NCBI RefSeq assembly: GCF_023053635.1
Contig: NC_086182.1
Location: 4,365,001-4,429,000 of the forward strand
From: Elgaria multicarinata webbii
Lineage: Eukaryota; Chordata; Lepidosauria; Squamata; Anguidae
Direction: 5' to 3'
Length of the DNA: 64,000 nucleotides
Positions 12,401 to 23,050 of the stretch are shown here, piece by piece (the stretch's first letter is position 1; the number at the start of each line of letters is the position of its first letter). Both the position numbers and the translations under genes were made by a program. The notes under the pieces were generated by a model, which worked only from the letters and a program-made list of their open reading frames with translations, did no database searches and had not been told where the DNA came from.

Positions 12401-15400
12401 AATCTACCAAAAAAATCTCCACGAATGAGCGAATTCGTGTTCAATAGTAGGCTGCTGAGGTTGTGCTGCAAAGGCTCATGGGATACGTGCCTGGACTGGG
12501 CAGGAGGATTACAGAGGAAACAAACCATGGCAAACCGCACAGCACCTGACGTGGGCTAGCGATCAAATAATCCACCCACCGTGGCTTATTTTCAGCGTGG
12601 CTTGTCGTGATGTGGGAAGCGTCCCACGGTGTTTCCCCTCCAGCGTCTTTTTCTGGTGCTGTCAGATCTTCAGTCTTTCGCTTGGGTGGTATCACCCAGC
12701 CGTTCGGTGCCCTGATGCATTTCTGTGCCTTTCTCCAGACGTCTGTGTTCACGCCAGCGTACGGCTCCGTCACAAACGTCCGGATCAACAGCACGATGAC
12801 GACTCCGCAAGTTCTGAAGCTGCTGCTTAACAAGTTTAAGGCAGGTTTTTCTCCGGCAACGTTGATTCTTCTCGTGGCTGATTTCTGCTTTGGGCGATGA
12901 TGGAACAGGCCCGAGTCTCTCTGATACCTGAGGTGGAAAATTCAAATGGCCCCATCCCTCTCCAAACGATGCTTCCCCAACCGTGCGCTCCTGCAGTTCC
13001 TGCTCACTTGAGTACGGCTTGAGCGGGAGGACATGCCGGGGGATTGTGCCCCTTACTCGGCTGGAAATCCGCTGCCTCCTCTCGCCTCGCAGCTGGGTCG
13101 GCTAACAGGGCAATAAAAATAAAAGAAGCGCCCCCCCAAATTCCACCCCCAGTCAATAGAGAATAATTGGAGCCCAATGAATTTATTACCTGACAAACTC
13201 AATCCCGGCATGTTTTGCAGAAGAAGCTCTTTGGGAGGGAACCTATATCAATATTCTGTGTGTGCGAGTGTGTGTAAGTTACCTTTTTGATGCTCGTTTT
13301 CTGTTTTCAGATTGAAAACTCTGCAGAAGAATTTGCCCTGTACATCGTCCACACCAGTGGAGGTGAGTTGGCCGGGAGAGCGTACCGCAGCCTTCGCCAA
13401 CCTGGTGTCCTCTGGACCCATTTTATTTATTTAGTTATTACATTTATATACCGCCCCATAGCCGGAGCTCTCTGAGTGGTTTACATTGGCCCTGGGGGCT
13501 GAGAGTTCCAGTCTGACCCCATCTGGAGAACGGCAGGTTAGCGAAGGCTGGTGTCCTTGCTTGAATAGGAGCTACGGTGGTGTGCTTCAGCGTTGGAGCT
13601 GTGAGCTACGAAGTCCATGGCTCAGACCGCGCCTGGGCCACAACTGCGCTCCATGGCTTTATCTCCGCCTGCTTTTAAAGCTCCCGCAATCCCAAATGTG
13701 GATGGCCGTGTGGCCTTGCAGGGTCAAGCTCTGCTCTTTGGGAAACAATCCAAAACCGCTCTGGGCATGTGGGACGGGTGGCCCTCTGAACCCTGGCTGC
13801 AGACGAGAAGACCACCAGGGATGCCACATCTGACCAACCCCTCTCCTTTTCAGGACTGCATTAAAATAAATGGCTGACACCGTATCTGGTGGAGGGGCAG
13901 GGTGGGGGGCAGCAGAAACTCTTCCAGACTGAGGGCCAAATTCCATTTTGGGGGGCTGCATTCCAGGTGAGGGTGAAGGCGAAAAGGATGGGGCTAGAAG
14001 GACTAGAACGTTGTCGTTTAAAGCCAGTAATGAACCCTTAGAAGAGACATTTCAGCCCTTGAGGATGGTGGAAAAAACTGCAGAACAGCTGGGAAACTAC
14101 CAATCGATAGTTGGGGGAAAGGGGTGGAGCCACTTGGGGAACCTTGGAAGGTCTGATTGGGACCCCAAGTGGGCCGGATTTGGCTCCTGGGCCGGAGGCT
14201 CCCCACCCCTGCCGTACAGCTTTCAGGTGGGTTTTTGCTGGGCTTCACTGCTGTCACTGCTTGAAATTCCCCCAGCTTCCCGGGGACACTTTCCTCTGTG
14301 TATGAGGGTAGGGGCTGGATTTAAGGGTCCCTGATCATTGTCTTCTCTGACCCCCCCCCCATCTCTCACCCTTGCTCCCTGTTTCATGCAGAAAAACAGA
14401 AGCTAAAGGCTACTGATTACCCACTGATTGCTCGGATCCTGCAGGGGCCGTGTGAACAGGTCTCCAAGGTTTTCCTGATGGAGAAGGACCAGGTAGAAGA
14501 AGTCACCTACGATGTGAGTCATTTTGCAGCCGTGTCCAATTTTAGTTCACAAACCGGGCGGCATCCTTGGGCGGGGTCTCCAGGGCTCCCAGCAAGGAGC
14601 TCACCCCTGAAACCTGCCCTAGCCCCCCCTTTTAAGGTTCTCCCAAGTGCTCCGATCAGCACAGGGAAGCTGAGCCTGGGAGCAGCCGTGCGAAACTCCC
14701 ACAATGCCCCAGAGCGGTGCTGCGTGGGAATTCGCGTTGTAGTTCCTGGACCCAGCAGCGCAAGACTGAGCTGAATAGGGCTGCTGTTTGCAGCTGTCCT
14801 GGCCAGGTACGCCCACTGACATGGGAGGGGCCCACCAGAATGTGCTTTGCCAGGGCCCCATACAGCAAGGGGGTCTCGCTTCTGCATTTGTGCGTTCCAA
14901 GTGATGCCCAGCCAACTCCTGCATAGGTTTGTTCGGCATCTTGCTCACGGGGCAGAAGGAAACACGCTCTTGTGTTTGGTACAGCACCAGGTGCACCAGC
15001 CTTCCCCCAACTTGATGCCCTCCAGATGTGTTGAAATTATGCGAGTTGCAGTCCAACACATCTGGAGCGCATCAGTCAATGCAGGCTGCCAGATACGCCC
15101 CAGAGATGCACTTCGGGCTTCGGAAGCCAGAGGAAGGGGGAGGAAGGATCTGACTGCTGCCCTCTGGTGGGTGGATTGATGGCATCGCAAGCGGATCCTC
15201 CGTTCCCCGCAGTCCAGGTTGGCCCGGCCAGTGGAGAAGTCTGCAGGAGCAGTCAGAATCAGCAGGCGAGAGAGCAAGCGAACATTGCAGTTGATTTTGC
15301 CTTTTGATGCCGCCTTTTGTTCAAAATGACCCCCAAAGTGGCCCCCGAAAGTATATAAATGCAGCATTTAAACAATACAGTAAAATGCAAGTTTAGAGCA

Positions 15401-18400
15401 GCAGTTTCACAATGACTATATTCAAAACTAAAAACCCTAAAGCCCAAACATAGCCCCTCTCATGTCCAGAATAGGGTGACCGTTTGAAAAGGAGGACGGG
15501 GCTCCTGTATCTTGGACAGTTGTCTAGAAAAGGGAATTTCAGCAGGGGTCCTTTGTATGCATGGAGAACCTGGTGAAATTCCCTCTTCATCACAATAGTT
15601 AAAGCTGCAGGAGTATAGCTAGAGTGACCAGATACAACAGAGGGCAGGGCTCCTGCAGCTTTAACTATTGTGATGAAGAGGGAATTTCACCAGGTTCTCC
15701 ATGCATACAAACGACCCCTGCTGAAATTCCCTTTTGTAGACAACTGTCAAGAGCCCTGTCCTCCTTCCCATATGGGCACCCTAGTCCAGAAGAAAAACCA
15801 ATCCAAAGGGGAGGTGGAGGGATCCCTGGCTCTTTATCAGGTTCCCCAAACAGGAGGGCAGGGTGGAGCACACGAGAAACAGGCCCTCGGTGGCACAGCC
15901 GAGTCTCCCCTGGATCAGGGCCTTCCTTCCCAACTGCATCTCCAGCCTTGCTGATCGGGTCTCCTTGCAGGGGACGGGGCAGAGCAGGTGGAATAGTGTC
16001 TCTCCCCGAAGCAGTTCTGTCTGCTTATGAGGTCAGAACAATCAATATTTTCATTCAGACCAATGAATGAGCCTTCGTATCTATTGTGCCTCTTTCACAG
16101 TTGCCCTGTGTCAATTCTGGTTGTTCATGTAGGCTTTGCTGTTTGCAATTTAATTTCAGTATTTTACAGATGCCGAAGTGGTCCCCAAAAGAATAAAAAT
16201 GCAACATTTAAACAGTAAACCCCCCCCCCCACAAATGCAAGTTTAAAGCAGCAATATCACAATGACTGAAATTAAAATACCGAGATTAAAGATCTGGTGT
16301 GGATGCTGTTGTTTTAGTTTAGTTCACCTTCCAGTCTGCCGGGAAATACATGTGAAATAATATTACATACTATAATATATAAATAAATAATAATCTTTAA
16401 ATAAGAACAGTTACTTCAGAGAGACCATTGTCTAACGTTATTGATAAGGTTAGATGTTTTCATAGTGAAATATTGCTTTATGTGCATTTTAAAAAGTTGT
16501 GCCTCATATCCCACCGCTGGTTTTACCTAGTTCCTGCAATGCATAAATGGAAGCACGAGTGCAACTTGAAATGCAGGAACGCTTTAGGGTGCCCCCGATT
16601 GTTTGCTGAGCTCTCAGAGGGAACGAGCTGAACAAAGCCATTCCTAGAATTATACAAGATTTGCGGGGACTGTGTGTTCACGGACTTCCTGTTCCTCTTT
16701 TCCTTTCTCCTCTTTATGCAGGTTGCTCAATACATCAAGTTTGAAATGCCTGTCCTGAAAAGCTTCATTCAGAAACTGAAGGAGGAAGAAGACCGTGAAG
16801 TGAAGAAACTAAAGCACAAGTAAGTTTTTCCTTTCCTAGCAGGTAGCAAAAAGGGTTTTCTAGTCTTCAGGGCTAAGTATTACACCAGTACTACAGTGCA
16901 GGATGCTGGTTCTGTCTTTATGGACCTGTTCTTGAGGTGTTTTTTGAGTAATGCGGGAAAGTGCCACTGAATGTCGTTTACTGTGGTGTTTGAGCTCAGA
17001 ATTCAGTGGGATTCTTCCCCAGGTAAATACACGTAAAATTGCAGGCTTAGCTTCTCTTTCATACTATCCGTGAAGCAGCCTAGAATGCGCAGGAATTCCG
17101 TTTTCTGCGCTCAGAGTGGGCAGAGAGGGCCGGGAATGTCTGAGATGGCCACGTAATTTTTTAAGGCAGCCCACGCTGCGGGAAGCCTTGTTCCTGGGTG
17201 ATGCCACACTGTGAACAGCTACTGATGTCTGCAGCAGTTCGTCTCCACACAGGAATATATTAAAATAAAACCTTTGTTAAAACATTAAGACTAAATACTC
17301 ACGGTGCCATAATTAACAAATAGAATGGGTAGTGCAATCCATCACAGAAGGTCTAGGGGGAAAAGAGATGAGTCTTCAGTGGGTGTCTAGAGCAGCGGTC
17401 CCCAACCTTTTTGGCACCAGGGACCAGTTTGGTGGAAGACAATTTTTCCATGGACCGGGGGCGTGGGCGTTGACGGCATGGTTTTGGGAAGCCTCCCCCC
17501 ACTCCAGCATCCTGGCTTCGCTTCGGCTGGGTGGGCGCCCAGCCAAAGCGAAGCCAGGAAACTCGGGCGGGCAGCTTCAGAACGGTGCACCCAGAAGTTG
17601 CTCTCCCAGAGCAACTTCTGGCCAGGCGCGCCGTTCCGAAGCCACCCCACCCCACATCCTGGCTTCGCTTCGACTGGGCAGGCGAGATGGCGCCCTGCGC
17701 CCAGGTACGCTGGGGTCAGGGTGGAGGTGTGGGGGTGTGTGTGAAAGCAACTCACCTGCGCGGCCTGGTTCCTAACAGGCCACGGACTGGTACCAGTCCG
17801 TGGCCCGGGGGTTGGGGACCCCTGGTCTAGAGGATGCCACAGTTGGTGCCTCCCAGATACCTGGAGGGAGGACATTCCATGAGGTGGGTGCCACCACAGA
17901 GAAGGCCCACTTTGGGGTTGCTGCAAGGTGGCGAGCTGCAGGTTGTGGTACAACCAGCAGGGCCTCCTCCAACGACTGGGAAAATCTCACAGGTCTGTAT
18001 TAAAGCTGGCGTCCTGCCAGGTAACGTTTGTCCTGAGCTGGGCTTCATAAGCCAACAGCCAGACCTTGAACTTTGCTCGGTAGCTAACGGGTAGCCAGTG
18101 CAGTGGCTTTAACCACAGGGTACGAGTGCCCGGCCAGGTGCCCCCCTTGGCGTCAGGATTGAGTGCTGGCGCCCAGAAAGACGATGAGCCGTGATCTGGC
18201 CACCAGAAGAGGAGGCGGTCATAAAAAGAAGGGGGCAGAAGGAAGGGGTGCAAGGGAATGAACAAGAGGGAGCATGGGCTTGCGGTGGGGGAGGGAAAGC
18301 CAGGGTGGGTGGGAGAGGGACAGAGGAGGCCTGAGAAGTCCAAGTCTGGGTGCTGTGAGGACGGGCTTTTGAGTTACAGAGGAGGATGCAGGAACGAAGC

Positions 18401-18662
18401 GCAGGGATGCTCCCGATATCGCCGGGAAGGTAAGGAGGGCCAGTCAGTGGGGAAGCCCTGCAAATGAAGACTGGCCAGGGAGCACGGAAGCCCCCACTTC
18501 AGGGAGGGGGCACCAGTTGTCCTATCCCTACGCCATTGGTGCAAGAGCCCCCTTTCCCTTCTAGCGGCTCTACTTGTGGGATCCTTTTCCAGGTATTCGG
18601 CCCTGCGTGCAATGATCAAGCAACGGCTAGAAGAGATCTCTGAAGGCCCGGCCATGATGTGA
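3055..18662 (+). CDS. RASSF2: RASSF2, C-terminal ~230 residues in seven coding exons
   Basis: Ras-association domain family 2 is a non-enzymatic K-Ras effector and MST1/2 (Hippo) scaffold that shuttles between nucleus and cytosol. The spliced exons give 694 coding bases in one frame, reading nearly residue for residue like human RASSF2 from its linker to the stop. They cover an acidic linker, the basic stretch around [19 protein letters not shown] that holds the family's nuclear localisation signal, the RA domain (from [10 protein letters not shown] to VEEVTYD), and the C-terminal SARAH coiled coil (from [15 protein letters not shown] to the stop). RASSF4 is the nearest alternative, but the match to RASSF2 as I remember it is far too close. 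Exon phases agree at all six junctions. About 95 N-terminal residues are missing because their exons lie left of base 1. One intron has a GC donor. The C-terminus ends GPAMM rather than the human TPATI. Confidence 0.96.
3367..3408. repeat. (GATA)n within duplicated flank
   Basis: About ten tetranucleotide units, bounded on both sides by the same string ATGCTTTTGAA, the BovB sequence at the break point. Confidence 0.9.
3409..3775 (+). mobile_element. BovB (RTE) LINE 3' fragment
   Basis: The 3' end of the ORF reads [20 protein letters not shown], then [15 protein letters not shown] and [20 protein letters not shown], ending at a stop in GATTAAACAACAAAC. This is the characteristic C-terminus of BovB reverse transcriptase. 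The frame of the fragment is open; it is 5' truncated. Confidence 0.88.
5716..6680 (-). mobile_element. L2/CR1-group LINE fragment with MITE insertions
   Basis: The antisense text includes the RT C-terminal region (near 6280-6440, degenerate [15 protein letters not shown]) and an A-rich LINE tail at 5760-5880. A hairpin MITE (5998-6127) and another MITE (about 6470-6585) interrupt it. Confidence 0.55.
5998..6127. mobile_element. hAT hairpin MITE, family A
   Basis: A 130-bp near-perfect palindrome starting CAGCCTTCCTCAAC and ending GTTGAGGAAGGCTG. It is flanked by the exact 8-bp duplication CTTTGGAA (5990-5997 and 6128-6135). CAG...CTG termini with 8-bp duplications are typical of hAT. Confidence 0.92.
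7148..7247. mobile_element. small inverted-repeat element
   Basis: Arms GGCACAACCCTAGGCATGTT and AACATGCCTAGGATTGTGCC. Relatives occur at about 10556-10650 and 31470-31550, sharing 'tgtaggactt' and 'aggattgt'. Confidence 0.6.
7369..7966 (+). mobile_element. L2-type LINE, RT C-terminal region
   Basis: An open frame (175 residues) reads [40 protein letters not shown] and [15 protein letters not shown]. This conserved module follows the RT in L2/CR1-group LINEs. The 3' UTR is interrupted at 7966 by another LINE and resumes at 8679. Confidence 0.85.
7967..8678 (-). mobile_element. L2-type LINE inserted in another L2
   Basis: The antisense copy has an open frame (8183-8650) with [20 protein letters not shown] and [20 protein letters not shown], and ends in an ATT-rich tail at 7967. 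CATATGTT flanks it on both sides (7959-7966 and 8671-8678), a target duplication. Confidence 0.85.
8679..8790 (+). mobile_element. L2-type LINE 3' end (continuation of 7369)
   Basis: GTACAGCACCAAGTACATTG and GGTGCTATATAAATAAT are the tail of the same family, in sense orientation. Confidence 0.8.
8935..9140 (+). mobile_element. tRNA-derived SINE fragment
   Basis: Contains a box-B-like GAGTTCAAATCCC and the body string CTCGCAGGGTTGTTGTGAG shared with the other SINEs here. Confidence 0.6.
9234..9383. mobile_element. hAT MITE, family B (150 bp)
   Basis: Starts CAGTGGAGGCTGGTGGC and ends with its reverse complement, with an inner arm GTTTCAGTC/GACTGAAAC. Exact 8-bp duplication CCTTAGAC at 9226-9233 and 9384-9391. 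Confidence 0.92.
10945..11180 (-). mobile_element. tRNA-derived SINE
   Basis: On the minus strand, box A (TGGTGTAGCGG) and box B (GGTTCGAGTCC) stand at tRNA spacing. The body TGACTTTGGGCCAGGCACAG follows, with the tail toward 10945. Confidence 0.85.
11530..11690 (+). CDS. RASSF2: RASSF2 exon with basic NLS region
   Basis: The acceptor is TTCCAG and the donor GTGAGC. The exon reads [20 protein letters not shown] followed by [20 protein letters not shown] and [14 protein letters not shown]. The Arg/Lys cluster corresponds to the nuclear localisation signal region of RASSF2. The exon is 161 nt and ends in phase 0. Confidence 0.96.
11691..12738 (+). other. RASSF2 intron
   Basis: About 1.05 kb between the NLS exon and the first RA-domain exon. 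It contains A/T-rich and unique sequence. I recognise no element with confidence. Confidence 0.7.
12739..12840 (+). CDS. RASSF2: RASSF2 exon, first part of RA domain, GC donor
   Basis: The acceptor is TTCTCCAG. The 34 codons read [20 protein letters not shown] then [14 protein letters not shown], matching human RASSF2 at every position I recall. The exon must end at AAG and the intron must start GCAGGT. Using the GT four bases downstream would add four bases and shift the next exon out of frame, so this is a GC-AG intron. Confidence 0.96.
12841..13310 (+). other. RASSF2 GC-AG intron
   Basis: A 470-base intron beginning GCAGGT and ending TTTTCAG. No repeat is recognised apart from a short GT-rich stretch near 13255-13275. 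Confidence 0.8.
13311..13362 (+). CDS. RASSF2: RASSF2 RA-domain exon (52 nt)
   Basis: The exon follows CTGTTTTCAG and is followed by GTGAGT. It reads [17 protein letters not shown] and ends in phase 1. The last split codon becomes Glu when joined to the next exon, as in human SGEKQKLK. Confidence 0.96.
13363..14391 (+). other. RASSF2 intron with L2-type tail
   Basis: Near 13420-13480 there is an antisense L2-type LINE 3' end: a T-rich run, then sequence typical of these tails (ACCGCCCCATAGCCGGAG). The remainder looks unique. Confidence 0.7.
14392..14513 (+). CDS. RASSF2: RASSF2 exon, C-terminal part of RA domain
   Basis: The acceptor is TTTCATGCAG and the donor GTGAGT. With the carried G the exon reads [20 protein letters not shown] and then [21 protein letters not shown]. 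It ends in phase 0. Confidence 0.97.
14993..15088. mobile_element. degenerate hAT-like MITE
   Basis: CCCTCCAGATGTGTTG and CAACACATCTGGAGCG pair. Other decayed relatives are at 480-606, 6470-6585, 30632-30713, 33298-33370, 34185-34252, 46147-46215 and 52815-52945. Confidence 0.65.
15473..15783. mobile_element. 'gggtgacc' palindromic MITE
   Basis: Ends AGGGTGACCGTTTGAAAAGG and its decayed complement near 15770. Inner inverted repeat GAATTTCACCAGGTTCTCCA/TGGAGAACCTGGTGAAATTC. Confidence 0.82.
16722..16819 (+). CDS. RASSF2: RASSF2 SARAH-domain exon
   Basis: The acceptor is TTTATGCAG and the donor GTAAGT. The exon reads [20 protein letters not shown] then [12 protein letters not shown] and ends with two bases of a Lys codon. 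The amphipathic, charged helix is the start of the SARAH coiled coil, which binds MST kinases in this family. Confidence 0.97.
17280..18130 (-). mobile_element. L2-type LINE fragment split by hAT
   Basis: Antisense text reads [20 protein letters not shown] and [14 protein letters not shown], the RT C-terminal module of L2/CR1-group LINEs. Confidence 0.7.
17393..17824. mobile_element. nonautonomous hAT element, 432 bp
   Basis: Ends CAGCGGTCCCCAACC and GGTTGGGGACCCCTG, with the exact 8-bp duplication GTCTAGAG (17385-17392 and 17825-17832). No transposase frame. It splits an L2 fragment. Confidence 0.93.
18593..18662 (+). CDS. RASSF2: RASSF2 terminal coding exon
   Basis: After the acceptor TTTTCCAG the frame reads (K)[20 protein letters not shown] then MM and TGA. 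It aligns with the human end YTVLRLMIRQRLEEIAETPATI. Confidence 0.97.
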
Positions 18663-19767
18663 GGCGTTTGCTTTCCCGGGACTGTGCTGCTGGCGTCCAG
18701 AAGGGAGGCCGCTTGAAGGAGTCTTGTTTACAGGATGAACGTGCTACAACGAGTGAAGACCGGCGCTGCCCCGCTGGAACGGCTGGAACCCAGAACCAGC
18801 TTTGACCACGGCTTTTCCTCTCTCCCCAGTTACTGAGGGCGAACTCAGTGGAACCTTTCTTTCTGGCATGGGTGGGGTTGGCATACCTCAGAGTAGCCGT
18901 TGTTGGAGACAAATGGGGAATGGCCATCACATCTCTGCCTTGCTTAGGACCTGCCGAAGGCCCCTGCCTTGACCACTCTTGGAGACAAGAATGTTGGGCT
19001 AGGTAAAACTTCGGTCTGCTCCAGCAGGGTGGCCCTCGTTTTTTCAGGGGTGGCGGTAAACTTGTTGGCCGGAATTTATTTTTACCTTTTGGACGCTTCA
19101 CCTTTGCTTGCAACAAAATGGCCTAGTTCACGCATAAAGCTGAATCATGCTTTGGTTAACCCACGATTTGTTGCCCTACTCAAACAGTGACTTTGTATCC
19201 TAAATGCCTTTGCGTCACTGTAGAATGGCTGGTTTATTTAAAAAACAACTGCTCTTGCCAGCCACCTCTGTAACCTGGTGAAACAACCCATGAACAACCC
19301 ATGGTTCTGCATTTGCATGGAATGACAACCTGTGCTTTAAACAAGCCAGAATTCAGAACTCAACAACAGTCCACGGTTTCCCTTTCTGGGTTGTTCGTGG
19401 CTAACAAACCATGGTTTGTTAGCTTGACCACATTCACAGATCATGACAACACAGAATTCAACAATCCAAACCATGGATTAGTGTTATGTGCAAACCAGGC
19501 CGCAAACCAGAGTTTGTCCTTCAAGCCGGTTTCCCAGCTTAGCAGGAACAGTTGTGGACCGCAGGGATGCGTCTTGCCCTTTTGCCATTTTTGTGCCCTA
19601 AAGTATTACAGTCCTCACTAGCAGTCCCAAGTCCTCACCCAGTCCTGGCCTTTGTGAGCTTTCCTTTCCATCGCAGCAGCTGTTTGTCACCATGGGGTCT
19701 TTTTTAGTAGCCTAGCCTTGGCCGTAGGCCACCTCGTCTACCTCTTGCTGAATGGGGGCCTTGGCCC

Positions 19768-19885
19768 TCCCTTCCCTTCCCTTCCCTTCCCTTCCCTTCC
19801 CTTCCCTTCCCTTCCCTTCCCTTCCCTTCCCTTCCCTTCCCTTCCCTTCCCTTCCCTTCCCTTCCCCTCCCCTCCCCTCCCCTGT
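19768..19885. repeat. (CCTTC)n polypyrimidine tract
   Basis: About 20 pentamer units turning into CCCCT units. One strand is pure purine for about 110 bases; all open frames through it are artefacts. Confidence 0.95.
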
Positions 19886-21814
19886 CCTTCTGTGGCAGCT
19901 GATGATTCTTCTGAGGTTGCCCTGAGAAGGGAGATCCCATTCTGGCGACTGCCCGGGCAGCAAGGATGCCTCCGGCAGGCGCACAGTGTTTGGCCTACCT
20001 AAAGCTAAATGCCTTTGCTCAGACCTTTCTTCGCGTTCTTCCTTCCCCGCTGTAGGACTCTGAGGAGGAGGGTGGAGCTGCCCTCTTTCCATCTTGGTCC
20101 ACGTGTGGAGCTTCCCAGCAGGTTGAGTTTGCAGGTGGCCCAGAAAGCCAAAAGGGCGGCTGCAGTGTCTCTAGAGCGCGGGAGTGGGACGGCCTCAGAC
20201 CAGGGCGCTGGCAGCCGGGCTCGGGGATTTTTACTTCCTGCACCACCAGGGCAGCCTGCAGGTGGCCCAAAGGCTTCGCGGCGGCTTTTCAGTCCGGCAG
20301 GGGTCAGGTGGCCTCCGAGGACCCGAGAAGGTCCGAAGTGGCTTTCGTACAGTGCTGCTCTGGCTGGCTGGCTGCCCTGCCACTGACGGCACGCATGCGC
20401 TGACCTGCAGCCTCCTTGCCAATGTGATGAGCGTGGCATGAGCTGGGATGGGGGCAGGCCCATTTAGAAAGGGCAGGAGGAGAAGTCACACGGCAGGGTG
20501 GGGAAGCTCAGGCCAGGCGTCCCAGTCTGGTCCTCCGGGGTGCCCTAGATGACCCCCTTTCCTGCAATCACCCATTCTTTGGAGACCTCTTGACTTTTGT
20601 GCAGTATTTCCCCCACTCTGGCAGGAAGCGCTTTAAGTGAAAATAGGCCAATGTCAGCGGAGTGGCGGCTCTGCTCCGGGTTTCAGTCAGAAGCAGCCAG
20701 GGGTCTAAAGGAGCTCTCCAAGGCCACCTGCATGCCCCCCCCCCCCGCGAATGAGGGGGGCGGGGTGGTCATCCTAGGCTCCTTGGAACCTGACTGCAGC
20801 CCCACACCTAATTCCACCCTGGGGAGCCTCTCGGTGTTGTTGGTATTTTGCCCCCTTTCACCTTCAGCTCACCCACCGCTGGAACGCCACAGGGGCAAAT
20901 GCCTTTGCATTTTTGGTTTTTTTAAGGGTTGACTGACCAGAGTTAACCCTGCTGCTGTGAGGAAAGGTCAGCGACCACAAAACAGGCGTTCTAAGAATGG
21001 CTGGTTTGCTTTGCAGTTGACACGTGAACATGCCCCTCCTATTTAAAACTCTTCCCCACCTCCCCGCACTGAAATCTGGCATGTCGGTGCCCCACCCACC
21101 CCGGCATACCAGATTTCAGTGCGGGGTGGGGGGAACCTTTCATGGTTCTAGAGAGGCGGAGGGGGCGATGCCCTGAGTCCCTTTAGCAGATTCCCGCAGG
21201 CTCGCACCTTTTGGGGCAGGCATGAAAAGCTGGGCATCTTCACCACCCTTCCCTTTACGTTGGCTTGAAAGAGCTGGGAAATCATTCTTCCGTGCAATGC
21301 AGAAAACAAAACCTCAGCAGTTGCGTAGGAGCAAAACAGCTGGGAGAAAGGGCGATTTGCAGCAGAGAAGCGGAGGGGGAGGGGCGCTTAAGCCTGCTTT
21401 TCCTCCCTGCTACTTTCTGCCAGTAGCTTTGACTCCTGAGCTGTTTTCCCTCCTGGGGAGAGGGGTCCCGGAGCCCCTCAGGAGACGGGAAAGAGGCATT
21501 TCAGCAGAGCTCTGCACCCTGTCTTCCAAATGGCCCTCTCCCGCCTTGAGCGGTTTCCCGCTAACAAGCGGCCACGAGGGTTTTGTTGCACGGGTTTACG
21601 TGTCCTGCGTCGTTCTGCTCTTCACTGTCGGTCCCTTTGCAACTTTTTTTGAGAAAAAAAATGACGAAGCAGATGTGTTTCTGTTTGAACCTCCATCTGG
21701 AAGGATGGTTATTCACGTGTTGCTTGTTAGGAGTGCAATCCAAAGTATGTTTAACTTAGCAAGAGACATCTATGGGACTTTGTTCTGAGTAAACACACTG
21801 AGGATTACGCTGTA

Positions 21815-21824
21815 GGTCTCTCTC

Positions 21825-21873
<49 letters not shown>

Positions 21874-21918
21874 GTCTGTCTCTCTCTCTGTCTCTCTCTC
21901 TGTCTCTCTCTCTCTCTC
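21815..21918. repeat. (CT)n/(TCTG)n tract
   Basis: Alternating CT and TCTG runs over about 100 bases. Confidence 0.95.
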
Positions 21919-22310
21919 GTGTCTAGCTTAACCCCATAACATCTCTTCCTTTCTAAATTGCACTAGATTGATTGTGGGTTTTTTATTTTTTAAAAAAAGC
22001 TCCACCCTTTTCTATTCTTTTTAGCATTCTCTACATGCCAAATATCACATGCACAGGAAAGTAACAGCAATAATTTATGTGAATAATGTTGTTGTTTTGA
22101 AAGATTTGAAAATGAACCAGCACAAAATTGCTCCGGCGTCCTTCAAGTTCCTTTGTGGGCCGAATAGCACAAACCTACTTTCTATTGTTGTCTGAATGCG
22201 TTTTTGTCCAAATGTATCTTTGATTCCATCCATGTTCTTGGTTCCTGTCTTTGCTTGGAGACTGCAAAGGTGGGGCACTTTTTCTTTTTTTAAAAAAAGA
22301 AGTTTATGGC

Positions 22311-22393
22311 CCTGTTCAGAAGACACCTTAAACCACGGTGGTTAAGGCTAAAGCTTTAAACACCATGGTTTAAGGTGTCTTCTGAACAGGGGC
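22311..22393. mobile_element. short hairpin MITE
   Basis: Arms CTGTTCAGAAGACACCTTAA and TTAAGGTGTCTTCTGAACAG with a short loop. Confidence 0.82.
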
Positions 22394-22824
22394 AATGTTG
22401 TCTGGTGTATAAAGAATTGTTGGGTTCCAAGCATGCTCAAAATCCTGTCATGTTAGGCCTGCACTGGCCCTTCCTCACCTGATTTTGCCATAATCAGGTG
22501 GTAAAACATGCATGTGTGAACCAGGTCATTGTGTCTGGGTTGACATTTTTCTCCTATTTATCACGGCATATTCGTACATGACGTTCATTGCTGCTGTTAA
22601 GTGATGAGCAGGATTGGGTGAACCAAGCCGTAGCACGAGACCAGCCTTAAGGAAGAATAGCCCGCCATGTGCTGCAAGGTAGGAAAGATGATCACGGCTC
22701 CACTAAGTGCCCCTGTTTTCACCTACTGTGCTGGATGACACGCAATGCACCTTCCATTGCACACCGTAGTTACCTGAACAAGTGTTAGCAATAATGTAGA
22801 CCTGTACCTTTGATGGGAAAGGTA

Positions 22825-23050
22825 ATGTCGCATAGAGTTCAAGAGACTTGAGCTGTGAACTGAGAAGGACCGGAGTTCAAATGTTACCCCTTACTGTGAA
22901 CCATTAAGTGGCCTGGGGCATGCCAGTCTCAGCCCCAGCCCCACTTCTGCACTATGGGGGTGATAATGCCGGCCTACCTTGTAGAGTTGTCGTCAGGTTT
23001 GTGTGATGCAGTTTGAGCATCTTAGGATTCCTTTATAAATGCTATGTATT
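22825..23050 (+). mobile_element. degenerate tRNA-SINE
   Basis: GGAGTTCAAATGTTACCCC and GCCTACCTTGTAGAGTTGTC are decayed forms of the same SINE. Confidence 0.55.

Larger units (their letters stand above)
14514..16721 (+). other. RASSF2 intron with MITEs
   Basis: It holds a hAT-like MITE remnant (about 14993-15088) and a hairpin MITE of the 'gggtgacc' family (15473-15783). Two related fragments with the shared string TGCAA/GCATTTAAACA lie at about 15300-15420 and 16160-16280, perhaps parts of one LINE tail. Confidence 0.65.
16820..18592 (+). other. RASSF2 last intron: L2 fragment interrupted by hAT
   Basis: From about 17280 to 18130 an antisense L2-type LINE fragment is split by a 432-bp hAT element (17393-17824). 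The remainder, 18130-18590, is unique G/A-rich sequence. Confidence 0.7.

Noticed and set aside
12842-12850. Alternative GT donor four bases downstream in RASSF2
   Set aside because: It would shift the frame of the next exon.
19704-20092. Gly/Lys/Glu repeat proteins on the minus strand
   Set aside because: Translation of the (CCTTC)n microsatellite.
21222-21788. 188-residue plus frame downstream of RASSF2
   Set aside because: No recognisable domain; composition looks like noncoding 3' sequence.
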